Position numbers and translations under genes: made by a program
Part shown: positions 1 to 8,393 of the stretch, piece by piece
Layout: each line of letters opens with the position of its first letter
Numbering within the stretch: position 1 is the stretch's first letter
Assembly: GCA_023426545.1 (NCBI GenBank)
Contig: JAFAAN010000088.1
Span: 62,001 to 126,000, forward strand
Source of the DNA: Pseudomonadota bacterium
Lineage (GTDB): Bacteria > Myxococcota > Myxococcia > Myxococcales > Myxococcaceae
DNA: 64,000 bases
Direction of reading: 5' to 3'
Notes under the pieces: model-generated
Told to the model about the DNA's origin: nothing
Seen by the model: the letters and a program-made list of their open reading frames with translations, nothing else
The model's database searches: none

Positions 1-2058
1 ATCCGTCACGTCGCCGTCGCGGATGACGACGGTGCCGCGCTCGACGTCTCGCGAGCGGAAGCGCTCCACCAGGGCGCGCCGGTCCTTCCGGCCGAAGAGC
101 CGGAACAGCTCCGACGTGTTCATGACGTTGGTGAGCATGCGCTGGCGGCAGAACTTCTTGAGCGCCTGCGCCACCTGCGGGTGATTACGGGACAGCTCGG
201 CGAGCACGCCGGCGGAGATCTCCAGAAGCTGTGTGTCCTCGGCGGCGGACTCGACGGAGGCGGTCCTCGCCGCGCCGGAGAGCAGCGCCATCTCGCCGAA
301 GAAGGTGCCGCTCTCCAGCGTCGCCAACTCCTGGCGCTGCCCGGCGTCCATCCGGAAGACGCGCGCGGCGCCCTCGCAGATGACGTAGAAGGCGTCGCCG
401 CGGCTGCCCTGTTCGATGATTCGCTCGCCCACGTCGAAACGCCGGAGCGGGCAGCGCTCGAACAGCTCGATGAACGCTTCGCGCGGAAGGTCCGAGAAGA
501 GCGGGATGGTGGGGAGCGCCTCCAGCGCGGACGCGTCAGGAGCGGTCTCCTCGGCCAGGCCGTAGACCTCTTCCTCCAGGTTCTCGGCGGCGCCAACCGC
601 GCGCCCAAGCCCCGCTTGAGCCGCCAGCTCCACCGCGTGCAGCAGCGAGTCGGCTTCGAGCTCCAGCTCGGTGAAGGCGGAGGCGCTCGCTGGCGTCCGG
701 AGCGACGCGCTGAGCGCCGACGTCAGGTCGTGCCCCGGAAGCGCCGTAGCACCGGGTGCGGGTGGCGGCTCGGCCCGGCGCGCCCGGAGACCGGTGGGCG
801 CCGCGTCTGGCGCGGATGGTCCGGGAGTGACGGGGGCCGGAGCACCTGCGAGCGGTTTCCGCGCTTGCTGCGGCGCCGCCGCTCCAGGTGCGAGCGGCCC
901 AGTGGGAACGGGGGCCTGCGAGCCGATGGGCGCCGGCGCTTCCGTCATCGACGGCACGGGAGAAACTGGGACCTGAGAGCCGATGGACGCCGCCGCTTCC
1001 GGTACGGCCGGACCAGCGAGAACGGGGGCCTGCGAGCCGATGGGCGCCGGCGCGTCCGTCACGGACGGCACGGGAGAAACTGGGACCTGCGAGTTGATGG
1101 GCGAGGCCAGGGCCTGCCACCGGCCGCTGTTGGAGACCGTGCGCCCCATGCCAGCCACCGAGGGCACCCGCTGCGACGACCGGGGCGCGAGTCCGGGGGG
1201 CAGTGCGCTGGTCGCAGCGCGTGCGCCTCCGGGCTGCACGGCGGGAATCCGCGTCGCGAGTGGCGGGAGCACGGGCTCACGGACAGCCATTTGCGTCAGC
1301 GGAGGAGCCCCTTGCGTTTGAGTCACCGCCTCGGAGATGGCGGCCTGAAGCGCGCTGCCGGTGCCAACTCCCGTCGCGCCCCCTGCTCCCCGCCCCTCTT
1401 CCGACGACACAGGTGGAACCGCCGGCTCGACCTCGATCGTCAGCTCCAGCGCTGGCGTTCCCTCATCCGCCGCGAGCCCCACATGAACGGAGTGGATGAT
1501 CTCCTCCCCGCCCCTCACGCCGTCGTCCGTGGCGCCAAGGAGGGCGAGCTCCTGGGGCAGCTCGGCGGACAGGTCGACCTTGGCGCCACCTGCCTCCAAG
1601 GGGGCAGGCGCGGCGGCCCTCGCGCCGCTCTCCGGCACGTGTTCGAGAGGGCTCGGCCTCACCGCTGGCGCGCTGGCCACGGGCTGCTCCAGCACGGACG
1701 CTGGCCTGCTCAAGGCGCCATGGGGCCGGGGCCCCATGGGCGTTCCCCGGAGCGCGTACAGATCCGCGAGCATCTGCTGCACCCCTCGGTGCGCCGGGTC
1801 CAGCTCGAGGATGCGCTTGCTCGCGGCGATGGCCCGGGGAAGGAAGCCCTCGCGCGCGAAGCCCTCCGCGGCGGCCTGGTAGGCCGAAACCGCACGGTCC
1901 TTCTGCCCTGCCTTCCCCCACGCGTCTCCCGTGCGGAGGCGTGACTGGTGGTCCTTCGGCTCGGCCCGGCAGTAGTCCTCGTAGAGCTCCGCGGCTTGGG
2001 AGAAGCGCCCCTTCGAGAACGCCTCGGATGCCTTGTCCTTGAGCTTGCGCAGCTCCAT
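1..2058 (-). CDS. TPR / cyclic-nucleotide-binding domain protein (3' end beyond window)
   Basis: The frame is open from an ATG at 2058 to the left edge (686 codons, no stop), so the C-terminus is missing. Residues 1-110 form helical TPR-like repeats (GRFSQAAELYEDYC, RAIAASKRILELDP). Residues 110-500 are a low-complexity Ala/Pro/Ser linker with a 19-residue repeat. From about residue 514 (IPLFSDLPREAFIELF) there is a cyclic-nucleotide-binding beta-roll with the phosphate-cassette-like stretch FGEMALLSGAARTASV. A second such domain seems to start near residue 646 (TSELFRLFGRKDRRALVERF) and is cut by the edge. The start overlaps the stop of the HEAT lipoprotein gene (TGATG), so the two are translationally coupled. 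It is probably a cytoplasmic scaffold responding to a nucleotide; the ligand and output are unknown. No DNA-binding domain is visible in the part present. Confidence 0.85.
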   Translation of the reverse strand, partial: MELRKLKDKASEAFSKGRFSQAAELYEDYCRAEPKDHQSRLRTGDAWGKAGQKDRAVSAYQAAAEGFAREGFLPRAIAASKRILELDPAHRGVQQMLADLYALRGTPMGPRPHGALSRPASVLEQPVASAPAVRPSPLEHVPESGARAAAPAPLEAGGAKVDLSAELPQELALLGATDDGVRGGEEIIHSVHVGLAADEGTPALELTIEVEPAVPPVSSEEGRGAGGATGVGTGSALQAAISEAVTQTQGAPPLTQMAVREPVLPPLATRIPAVQPGGARAATSALPPGLAPRSSQRVPSVAGMGRTVSNSGRWQALASPINSQVPVSPVPSVTDAPAPIGSQAPVLAGPAVPEAAASIGSQVPVSPVPSMTEAPAPIGSQAPVPTGPLAPGAAAPQQARKPLAGAPAPVTPGPSAPDAAPTGLRARRAEPPPAPGATALPGHDLTSALSASLRTPASASAFTELELEADSLLHAVELAAQAGLGRAVGAAENLEEEVYGLAEETAPDASALEALPTIPLFSDLPREAFIELFERCPLRRFDVGERIIEQGSRGDAFYVICEGAARVFRMDAGQRQELATLESGTFFGEMALLSGAARTASVESAAEDTQLLEISAGVLAELSRNHPQVAQALKKFCRQRMLTNVMNTSELFRLFGRKDRRALVERFRSRDVERGTVVIRDGDVTD
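907..1110 (-). repeat. 57-bp in-frame tandem repeat in linker of the cNMP-binding protein
   Basis: About four imperfect 57-bp units encode 19 residues with the core PIGSQ(A/V)PV. The element read on the plus strand as CCTGCGAGCCGATGG (or close variants) recurs at about 915, 972, 1029 and 1086. Alternate units are more alike than neighbours, giving a 114-bp higher-order period. The units lie in the disordered linker between the TPR-like and nucleotide-binding parts and keep frame. Confidence 0.85.
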
Positions 2059-4178
2059 CAGCGAGCACCTTCCGACGCGGTGCTCTCCGGCGCTGGAGCG
2101 GCTCCCGCGGCCTCGCGCACCGTGCGGAAGTAGTCGCCCTTGAGGGCATCCAGCTGGTCGGCGTACGCGGCTGCCCCCAGCTTCCGGAGCGACGTCGCTG
2201 CGGCCGCGCGAATCTCCGGCAGGTCGTGGAACAGGTCCTTCGCCACAGCGTCGGCCGCCGACGCTTCGCCGATGCTCCCGAGCGCCAGGAGGACGTCACG
2301 GCGGGCCACGCTGTTGGGCTCCTCCAGCGCCTTCACGAGCGTGGGAACGGAGTCCTTCGCCTGCATCCGCCCGAGCAACACCGCCGCGAGGGCCGCCTCG
2401 GGCCCGCCTTCGCGGACCACGGCCTGGAGCGACTCGGACGCCGCGGCGCCCGGTACGTCGCTCACGCGGGTGAGCGCGTCCAGCACCAGCAGCTTCTCGC
2501 TGCCCATCTTCGGGAGCAGCTCGATGAGCGCGGCCTGCCCCACCTCCCCCGCCCCGGCCAGTGCCTGCGCCAGCGCCTTCTGCAGGTCGCGATCGGGCTC
2601 GATGAGCCCGGCCTTCGCCACCTTCACTCCCTCGGGCCCGAGATTCGCCAGGGTCACCAGTGCCGCCACGCGCAGCACGGAGCTGGAGTCGTCGGTGTAG
2701 CCCGTGAGCAACTCCAGCGCGCCGGGCGCCTTCAGCGCGCCAAGTGCCCGGAGCAGCGTCGCGAGCGGCGCCAGCCGCTCTGGGGCCACGTCGTCATACA
2801 GTTCGGTGGGAACGCGGTGCTGCACCACGGCCCGGCCGGACTCGCGCACCCGGGCCGCGTTGAGCTCCTTCACGCGGCCCAGCAGGTCCGCGTGACGGGC
2901 CGGGCGGTCGTCCTTCACGCCGGGCACCGTCGGAGGCGGCATCGTCGACGGGTCGAACCCCACGCCGAACTTCTGGGGCAGCGGCTGGCGCACCCAGTCC
3001 TCGCGCAACGCCTCCAGTCCCTTGACCTCCTGCTCATAGAGCTTCTGCACGGCGGGAATGGCGGAGGCATCTCCGATTTCCGCCACGGCTTCGACGGCGA
3101 GCAGGCGCAGCGCCGCGTCGGTGTGGCTGAGCCACGGCATCACCTTTCCGATCAGCGGCTGCGCCGTGGGCCCCAGCCCCGCGACGGCCTGGAGGCCATT
3201 CGCGGCCGTGGCCGGACGGGCGAGCCGCTCGCCGATGGGGTCCAGCGGGCACCCGCCCCGCGCGCGCATGCTCCGGCCCGCGGCGAGCGCCTCGGCGGGC
3301 GCGCCCTCCAACACGGTGGCGCACAGCGCGGCATCCGTCTGCGGCGTGCGGGGGAAGGACACGATGGCGTCGATGGCCAGCGGACTGACGGCGCTCTTCT
3401 CGACGGCCACCAACTGGAGCCGCTGGGTGGCGACCGGATCCTGGAGCTTCATCAGCGCGTGGATGGCGGACTCACGCAGCTCGGGGAAGCTCTCCTCCAG
3501 CAGCAGCGCGATGGGGGCCACCGCGCGCTTGTCGCCCGCGTCACCCAGACCACGCACCGCGGCGGCGGCGAGGATGACCTGGCTGTCTCGCACCATGGGC
3601 AGCAGCCGGTTGACGGCGTCGGGACGACCGCTCTTCCCCAGCTCCTCAGCGGCGCCCACGCGCTCGGGCAGCGCGCCTTCGGTGAGGGCAAGCTGGTTGC
3701 GGTCCCACTGGGCCCGTGCCTCGGCGGCGACCACCTCCGCCATGGCACCCGGGACGTTGGCGTTCTTCAGCGCCTGGACGATGACCTGGCGCGTGGCCCG
3801 GCCCCGCCGCCCGTACTGGAGCGTGAGGTACGCCTTGGCCTTCTCGTTGTTGACCTTGGAGAGCGCCATCGCGGCGCGGCCCTGGACCTCTTCGTCCTGG
3901 TCCTCCAGCAGCTCGCCCAGGAGGTCCACCACGCGGGCGTCCTGGCTTTCACCAAGCGCCACGGCGGCCTCGGCCCGGACGATGGCGGCGAAGTCCTTCG
4001 CCGCGCGGGTGAAGAGGACGAGGTCATCCGGGTTGCCCTGCCCGGCCAGCTTCTTCACCGCGAGAGCGCGGACCTCCGGTCGAGGACTCTGGAGGTCGGC
4101 GAGGAGCTGATCCCTGCTGCCGTTACAGCCGAGGAGCAGGGCAAGTGCGAGAATGAGGGGGCGCGCGCCGGTTCGCAT
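2058..4178 (-). CDS. HEAT-repeat lipoprotein
   Basis: 706 residues. The N-terminus is a lipoprotein signal peptide with lipobox LLLGC (Cys18), so the protein should be exported and lipid-anchored. The rest is a long run of HEAT-type helical repeats, recognisable as DPVATQRL/VRALAVKKLA/AAAATSLRKL units with alternating Val/Leu/Ala helices. These occur around residues 25-150, 190-270, 330-370 and 480-690. There is no enzyme motif. HEAT solenoids usually bind partner proteins, so a scaffold role is likely. The gene lies 55 bp after rluB and its TGA overlaps the ATG of the downstream TPR/cNMP gene, which suggests co-translation of an envelope scaffold and a cytoplasmic nucleotide sensor. Function is not known. 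Confidence 0.88.
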   Translation of the reverse strand: MRTGARPLILALALLLGCNGSRDQLLADLQSPRPEVRALAVKKLAGQGNPDDLVLFTRAAKDFAAIVRAEAAVALGESQDARVVDLLGELLEDQDEEVQGRAAMALSKVNNEKAKAYLTLQYGRRGRATRQVIVQALKNANVPGAMAEVVAAEARAQWDRNQLALTEGALPERVGAAEELGKSGRPDAVNRLLPMVRDSQVILAAAAVRGLGDAGDKRAVAPIALLLEESFPELRESAIHALMKLQDPVATQRLQLVAVEKSAVSPLAIDAIVSFPRTPQTDAALCATVLEGAPAEALAAGRSMRARGGCPLDPIGERLARPATAANGLQAVAGLGPTAQPLIGKVMPWLSHTDAALRLLAVEAVAEIGDASAIPAVQKLYEQEVKGLEALREDWVRQPLPQKFGVGFDPSTMPPPTVPGVKDDRPARHADLLGRVKELNAARVRESGRAVVQHRVPTELYDDVAPERLAPLATLLRALGALKAPGALELLTGYTDDSSSVLRVAALVTLANLGPEGVKVAKAGLIEPDRDLQKALAQALAGAGEVGQAALIELLPKMGSEKLLVLDALTRVSDVPGAAASESLQAVVREGGPEAALAAVLLGRMQAKDSVPTLVKALEEPNSVARRDVLLALGSIGEASAADAVAKDLFHDLPEIRAAAATSLRKLGAAAYADQLDALKGDYFRTVREAAGAAPAPESTASEGAR

Positions 4179-4233
4179 CGGCGGCGGTTATATCAATCCC
4201 CCTCGATTCCCGCCCAATCCACCGCGTCATCCA

Positions 4234-6360
4234 TCAATGCGGACGACGCGGCCCCCGAGGAGGCGGGCGGCCCGCACCGCCCCTGGGGCGCTCATTGGTC
4301 CAGCGAGGCGCGCCGGCCTGCTCCTTCTTCTTGCTCCAATCCTGGAAGCCGGAGGGCTTCTCGTCGGAGGGACCGCGACGGGCGCCAGCGCGGACGACAC
4401 GCTCACGGGGATTCCCGCTTTCGTCGGTGGGCGTCCAGGTCGAACGGGACGCGCCACGGCCACCGGCGGGCCGAGCCCCCTCACCCGCGGGACCCTCGCG
4501 GCGAGGGCCGCTCCGGCCACGCGGAGCGCTTCCGGCTCCACTGCCCGCGCCCCACTCGCGGCGCGGGGGACGGCTGGCGCCACCAGCGCTCCATTCGCGG
4601 CGCTCCGGACGGCCCTCGGTACCGGCACGCGGCCCGCGCGCACGAGGCGCACTGTCTCCGGCCGCGCTCCACTCGCGCCGCTCCGGACGAGCAGCAGCCC
4701 CGCGGCTACGAGGTGCCGCGCCGTCGCCCGAGCCCCAGGTGCGACGCTCAGGGCGGCCCGCTCCAGCGGCGCTGCCGCCACGGCCGCGAGGCGCCCTGTC
4801 ATCACCGCCGCTCCACTCGCGACGCTCCGGACGCCCCGCGCCCGGACCACGACGACCCGCGGACGCCTCGCCACCGGCGCTCCACTCACGGCGCTCCGGA
4901 CGCCCTGCCCCTGGGCCACGACGACCCGCGGACGCCTCACCACCGGCGCTCCACTCGCGACGCTCCGGGCGCCCCGCGCCCGGGCCACGACGACCCGCGG
5001 ACGCCTCGCCACCGCCGCTCCATTCACGACGCTGGGGACGGCCTGTGCCAGCACCTCGGCGGACAGAAGAAGACTCGTCCCCGCCGCTCCACTCGCGGCG
5101 CTCCGGACGACCAGTGCCTGCGCCTCGGCGGCCCGAGGAGGCCTCGCCATCCGCGCTCCACTCGCGGCGCTCCGGACGACCGGCGCTCCGGCTCCGAGGT
5201 GCGCCCCCCTCGTCACCGCCGAAGGCACGGCGCCCAGCCGTCGCGCTGGCCGCACCGCGACCAAACGCGCGGCCCGTGCCGCCTTCTCCACCCGCTGCCC
5301 GGCCAGCACTACGGCCACGCGGCGCAGCCCCCTCACCGAACGCACGACCGCCACCGGCGCGCCCTCGCGGGGCTCCTCGCTCGTCACCACCCACCGTCCG
5401 GCGAGCGGGCTTGCCCTCCGACGCGGCGCCACGCGCCCGTCCGAAACGGGCCAGTCCCGAACCACCCTCGGACACGGCCTTCGGCGCGCGCGCCGGAGCC
5501 TTCCGCGCGGGCCGCGCGGCCTCTGGCGCGTCATCGTCCATGGACAGCTCCGCCTCGTCACCATCATCGAAGCCGGGGGCCGCTCGGCCATGCCGGCGCG
5601 GCGGCAGCTTCAGCTCGGCGGACGGAGGCGTGGCCTTGCCGTCCGCCACGGCGTTCAGCAGCTCCACCTCGCTCGCCTTGAGCGGCCGCAGCTCACCGGG
5701 GCGCAGACCTTCCACGCCCACGCCCGCGTAGGACGGGCGGAACAGGCGCACCACCGGGTGCCCCACCGCGGCGCACAGCCGCTTGATGAGGTGCGGGCGC
5801 CCTTCCGCGACGACGATCTTCAGCCAGGTGTTCCGCTCCGCCTCCTCGAACACGCCCACCGAGACAGGCGTGGCCATGCCGTCTTCCAGGCGCACGCCGC
5901 CGCGGAGCTTGCCCAGCGTGGCCGCGTCCGGCGTGCCCTTCACCTTGGCCAGATACGTGCGCGGCACCTGGAAGCTCGGGTGCGTCAGCTTGTGGGCCAG
6001 CGCCCCATCGTCCGTGAACAGCAGCGCGCCCTCGGCGTCGTAGTCCAGCCGCCCCACCGGGAAGAGGCGCTTGCCCGTCGGCTCCACGTAGCTGGCCACG
6101 GTCGGCCGGCCCTGGGGATCCGAGAGCGTCGTCACGACGCCCACGGGCTTGTAGAGCAGGAAGTAGGAGGACTCATCCGGCGGCGTGACGAGCGTCCCGT
6201 CCACCGTCACCAGGTCCGTGCCGGGCTCCACCCGGCTGCCCAGCTCCGTCACCGTCTTGTTGTTCACCGCCACGCGGCCCGCGGTGATCAGCTCTTCTGC
6301 GTGCCGGCGCGAAGCAACTCCCGCGCGGGCCAGGTACTTCTGTAGTCGTTCGGCCGCCAT
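4234..6360 (-). CDS. rluB: RluB/RsuA-family pseudouridine synthase with very long repetitive tail
   Basis: 708 residues. Residues 1-55 are an S4 RNA-binding domain (LQKYLARAGVASRRHAEELI). Residues 60-245 are an RsuA/RluB catalytic domain with GRLDYDAEG, where Asp106 is the expected catalytic residue, plus the later KRLCAAVGHPVVRLFR stretch. Enzymes of this family isomerise uridine in rRNA; RluB acts on 23S rRNA helix 89. The family usually ends near residue 250-300. Here about 460 further residues are rich in Gly, Arg, Ala and Ser, and include nine copies of a unit starting RPERREW. The gene follows scpB by 24 bp, the common scpA-scpB-rluB order. The catalytic assignment is firm; the exact target uridine is inferred from synteny. 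The tail is probably disordered and RNA-binding. Confidence 0.9.
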   Translation of the reverse strand: MAAERLQKYLARAGVASRRHAEELITAGRVAVNNKTVTELGSRVEPGTDLVTVDGTLVTPPDESSYFLLYKPVGVVTTLSDPQGRPTVASYVEPTGKRLFPVGRLDYDAEGALLFTDDGALAHKLTHPSFQVPRTYLAKVKGTPDAATLGKLRGGVRLEDGMATPVSVGVFEEAERNTWLKIVVAEGRPHLIKRLCAAVGHPVVRLFRPSYAGVGVEGLRPGELRPLKASEVELLNAVADGKATPPSAELKLPPRRHGRAAPGFDDGDEAELSMDDDAPEAARPARKAPARAPKAVSEGGSGLARFGRARGAASEGKPARRTVGGDERGAPRGRAGGGRAFGEGAAPRGRSAGRAAGGEGGTGRAFGRGAASATAGRRAFGGDEGGAPRSRSAGRPERREWSADGEASSGRRGAGTGRPERREWSGGDESSSVRRGAGTGRPQRREWSGGGEASAGRRGPGAGRPERREWSAGGEASAGRRGPGAGRPERREWSAGGEASAGRRGPGAGRPERREWSGGDDRAPRGRGGSAAGAGRPERRTWGSGDGAAPRSRGAAARPERREWSAAGDSAPRARGPRAGTEGRPERREWSAGGASRPPRREWGAGSGAGSAPRGRSGPRREGPAGEGARPAGGRGASRSTWTPTDESGNPRERVVRAGARRGPSDEKPSGFQDWSKKKEQAGAPRWTNERPRGGAGRPPPRGPRRPH
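4552..5178 (-). repeat. 69-bp in-frame tandem repeat encoding RPERREW units
   Basis: Nine units of 22-26 residues, most exactly 23 (69 bp), begin RP(E/Q)RR(E/T)W and continue Ser-Gly/Ala-Gly...Arg-Arg-Gly. Three central units (about 4831-5037) are nearly identical in DNA. A tenth, degenerate motif (RPPRREW) follows. The array lies wholly within the tail of the pseudouridine synthase. Confidence 0.9.
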
Positions 6361-6384
6361 ACCATCCTTCTTCCATGCTGCCCG

Positions 6385-7374
6385 TCACTCGGGCTTGGGC
6401 CCCGTCGTATCACCCGTCTCGGGCTTCGGGGGCGTCGTGTCCAGGACGCTGGAGCTGACCTGCTGTGTCCGGTCCGCGGCCGCCATGGCCTCTTCCAGGT
6501 CCTCCAGCGCGGCCTCACTGGCAGCCGCGCTCTTCTCCATCCGCTTCGTGAAGGCCGGGTCCGACAGGGCCTCCACCGTTCCGGCCGCTGTTGGCGCCGG
6601 CTGCTCTTCCTTCTCGACGATCTCCCGGTGCTCCTGCGTCAGCTCGTGGAACTCACGCAGCGTGGGCAGGGCCGACAGGTCCTTCAGTGCGAAGAACTCC
6701 AGGAACTCACGCGACGTGCCATAGAGGATGGGCCGCCCCACCTCCTCGCGCTTGCCCAGGATCTTCACCAACTTGCGGTCCATCAGCGCCTTGATGACCG
6801 CGCCACAGTCCACGCCCCGGATGTCCTCGATCTCCGGGCGCGTCACCGGCTGGCGGTACGCGATGATGGCCAGCGTCTCCACTGCCGCGCGGGTGAGGCG
6901 CTGCGGCTTCACGCGCAGGTAGCGCCGCACGTACTCCGCCGAGTGCGGGTCCGTGCGGAACTGCCAGCCGCCGGCCACCTCGTACAGCACGATGCCGCTG
7001 ATGCCGTCGCGGTGGACGCCGGAGAGCTGGTTGAGGGCCTCGGCGATGAGCTCCCGCTCGATGCCGGTGGCCATGTACAGCTCGTCCACCGACAGCGGCC
7101 GCTCCGCCACGAAGAGCACGCTCTCGATGACGGTGCGGATGCGGTCGGCGGAAAGCTTGCGGCTCTTGGAGACGAGCTTCTCGAAGGACGTCTCCAGGTC
7201 TGGAGGCGCCTCGTCGGAGTCCTCCTCGATGGAGGCGGCCTCCAGCTCGTCCAGCTCATCCGCGGGCCCCGGGCCGGTGACGGCAGCGATTTCCTCTTCG
7301 GAGAACGGGCCGGGGCCGCCGGGCGTGCCCGGCTCGGGAGTCTCGTCCTGCGGTCCGTTGCTACCGGTAGTCAC
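6385..7374 (-). CDS. scpB: Segregation and condensation protein B
   Basis: 329 residues from a GTG start at 7374. ScpB is the winged-helix kite subunit of the Smc-ScpAB condensin, which organises and segregates origins. Residues 1-75 are an acidic, Pro-rich extension. The conserved core spans about 80-245 and includes ESVLFVAERPLSVDEL, LTRAAVETLAIIAYRQPVTR and EVGRPILYGTSREFLEFF, the hallmark ScpB signature. The C-terminal 85 residues are charged and variable. The start lies 14 bp inside the end of scpA, typical of stoichiometric coupling. The N- and C-terminal extensions make it longer than the roughly 190-residue Bacillus protein. Confidence 0.95.
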   Translation of the reverse strand: MTTGSNGPQDETPEPGTPGGPGPFSEEEIAAVTGPGPADELDELEAASIEEDSDEAPPDLETSFEKLVSKSRKLSADRIRTVIESVLFVAERPLSVDELYMATGIERELIAEALNQLSGVHRDGISGIVLYEVAGGWQFRTDPHSAEYVRRYLRVKPQRLTRAAVETLAIIAYRQPVTRPEIEDIRGVDCGAVIKALMDRKLVKILGKREEVGRPILYGTSREFLEFFALKDLSALPTLREFHELTQEHREIVEKEEQPAPTAAGTVEALSDPAFTKRMEKSAAASEAALEDLEEAMAAADRTQQVSSSVLDTTPPKPETGDTTGPKPE

Positions 7375-8230
7375 TGTCGTCGACCTCCGTGGGCGCCAGC
7401 TTCTCCAGCGCGTCTCCGTTGGGCAGCAGCAGGATGGGCCCCATCGGCTCGTCCTGCACCACCCGGATGAGCCGCCGCTTCACCATCTCCAGGATGGCCA
7501 GGAAGGTGATGACCACCTCCTGCCGCGACGGCGTCTCCTCTTCAGAGAACAGGCTCTCGAAGAGAACCTGTCCATCCGGGCGGAGGCGCTCTACTACGCG
7601 GAGGATGGCCTCGGACAGTGTCACGCGCTCCCGGACCACCTCGTGTTGCAGTTTGGGCTGCAACCGCTCCAGCACCCGGTCGAGCGCCTCGACCAGCTTG
7701 AGGACGCTGAACTCCTGGAGCCCCACCTCGTCGTCGGGGATGGGCACCGCCTCCACCGGCACGTTGCGGGCGAAGACGTCGCGGCCGAGCAGGTCCTGGG
7801 TGGCGAGCTGCTCGGCGGCATCCTTGTACTTCTGGTACTCGAGCAGGCGCCGCACCAGCTCCGCGCGCGGGTCCTCGGCTTCCTCCGCGACGGTGAGCAC
7901 CTCCCCCGCTTCCTGCACCGCGACGGCGTCCTGACGGGGCAGGAGCATGCGGCTTTTCAGGTGCGCCAGCGTGGAGGCCATCACCAGGAACTCCCCGGCG
8001 ATGTCGAGGTTGATCTCCCGCATCCGCTCCAGGTGTTCGAGGTACTTCTCGGTGATCAGCGCCAGCGGGATGTCGAAGATGTCGACCCGGTGCTCCTTGA
8101 TGAGATGGAGCAGCAGGTCCAGCGGACCTTCGAAATTGGGCAGCGCAATGCGGAAGTTGTCGCCTGGACTCCGCGGCAACTCCCCTTCACGAAGGGCCTC
8201 GTCGGCCGGCGAGAGACGTTCCTCACTCAC
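7361..8230 (-). CDS. scpA: Segregation and condensation protein A (kleisin)
   Basis: 289 residues. ScpA is the kleisin that bridges the Smc head domains and carries ScpB. The N-terminal Smc-neck-binding helices contain the signature NFEGPLDLLLHLIKEHRVDIFDIPLALI at about residues 31-58. The middle (STLAHLKSRMLLPRQ) and the C-terminal winged helix (about 215-285) are also present. It overlaps scpB by 14 bp. It starts 163 bp downstream of the trpS stop, so it may have its own promoter or be read through from trpS. Confidence 0.95.
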   Translation of the reverse strand: MSEERLSPADEALREGELPRSPGDNFRIALPNFEGPLDLLLHLIKEHRVDIFDIPLALITEKYLEHLERMREINLDIAGEFLVMASTLAHLKSRMLLPRQDAVAVQEAGEVLTVAEEAEDPRAELVRRLLEYQKYKDAAEQLATQDLLGRDVFARNVPVEAVPIPDDEVGLQEFSVLKLVEALDRVLERLQPKLQHEVVRERVTLSEAILRVVERLRPDGQVLFESLFSEEETPSRQEVVITFLAILEMVKRRLIRVVQDEPMGPILLLPNGDALEKLAPTEVDDSDYR

Positions 8231-8393
8231 CGGATGTCCTGAATGGCGTCAACGGTATGGGTGGGGGCGCGTCATCGCGTATGAGCCCGACTTTCCTAGG
8301 CAGCGGGCACGAGCCTGGAGGACACACACCCATACCAGTGGCCCCCAGGTGGGTCAAACAATCGGCAGTGAAAGCCCGTTCAGTCACGCGGAC

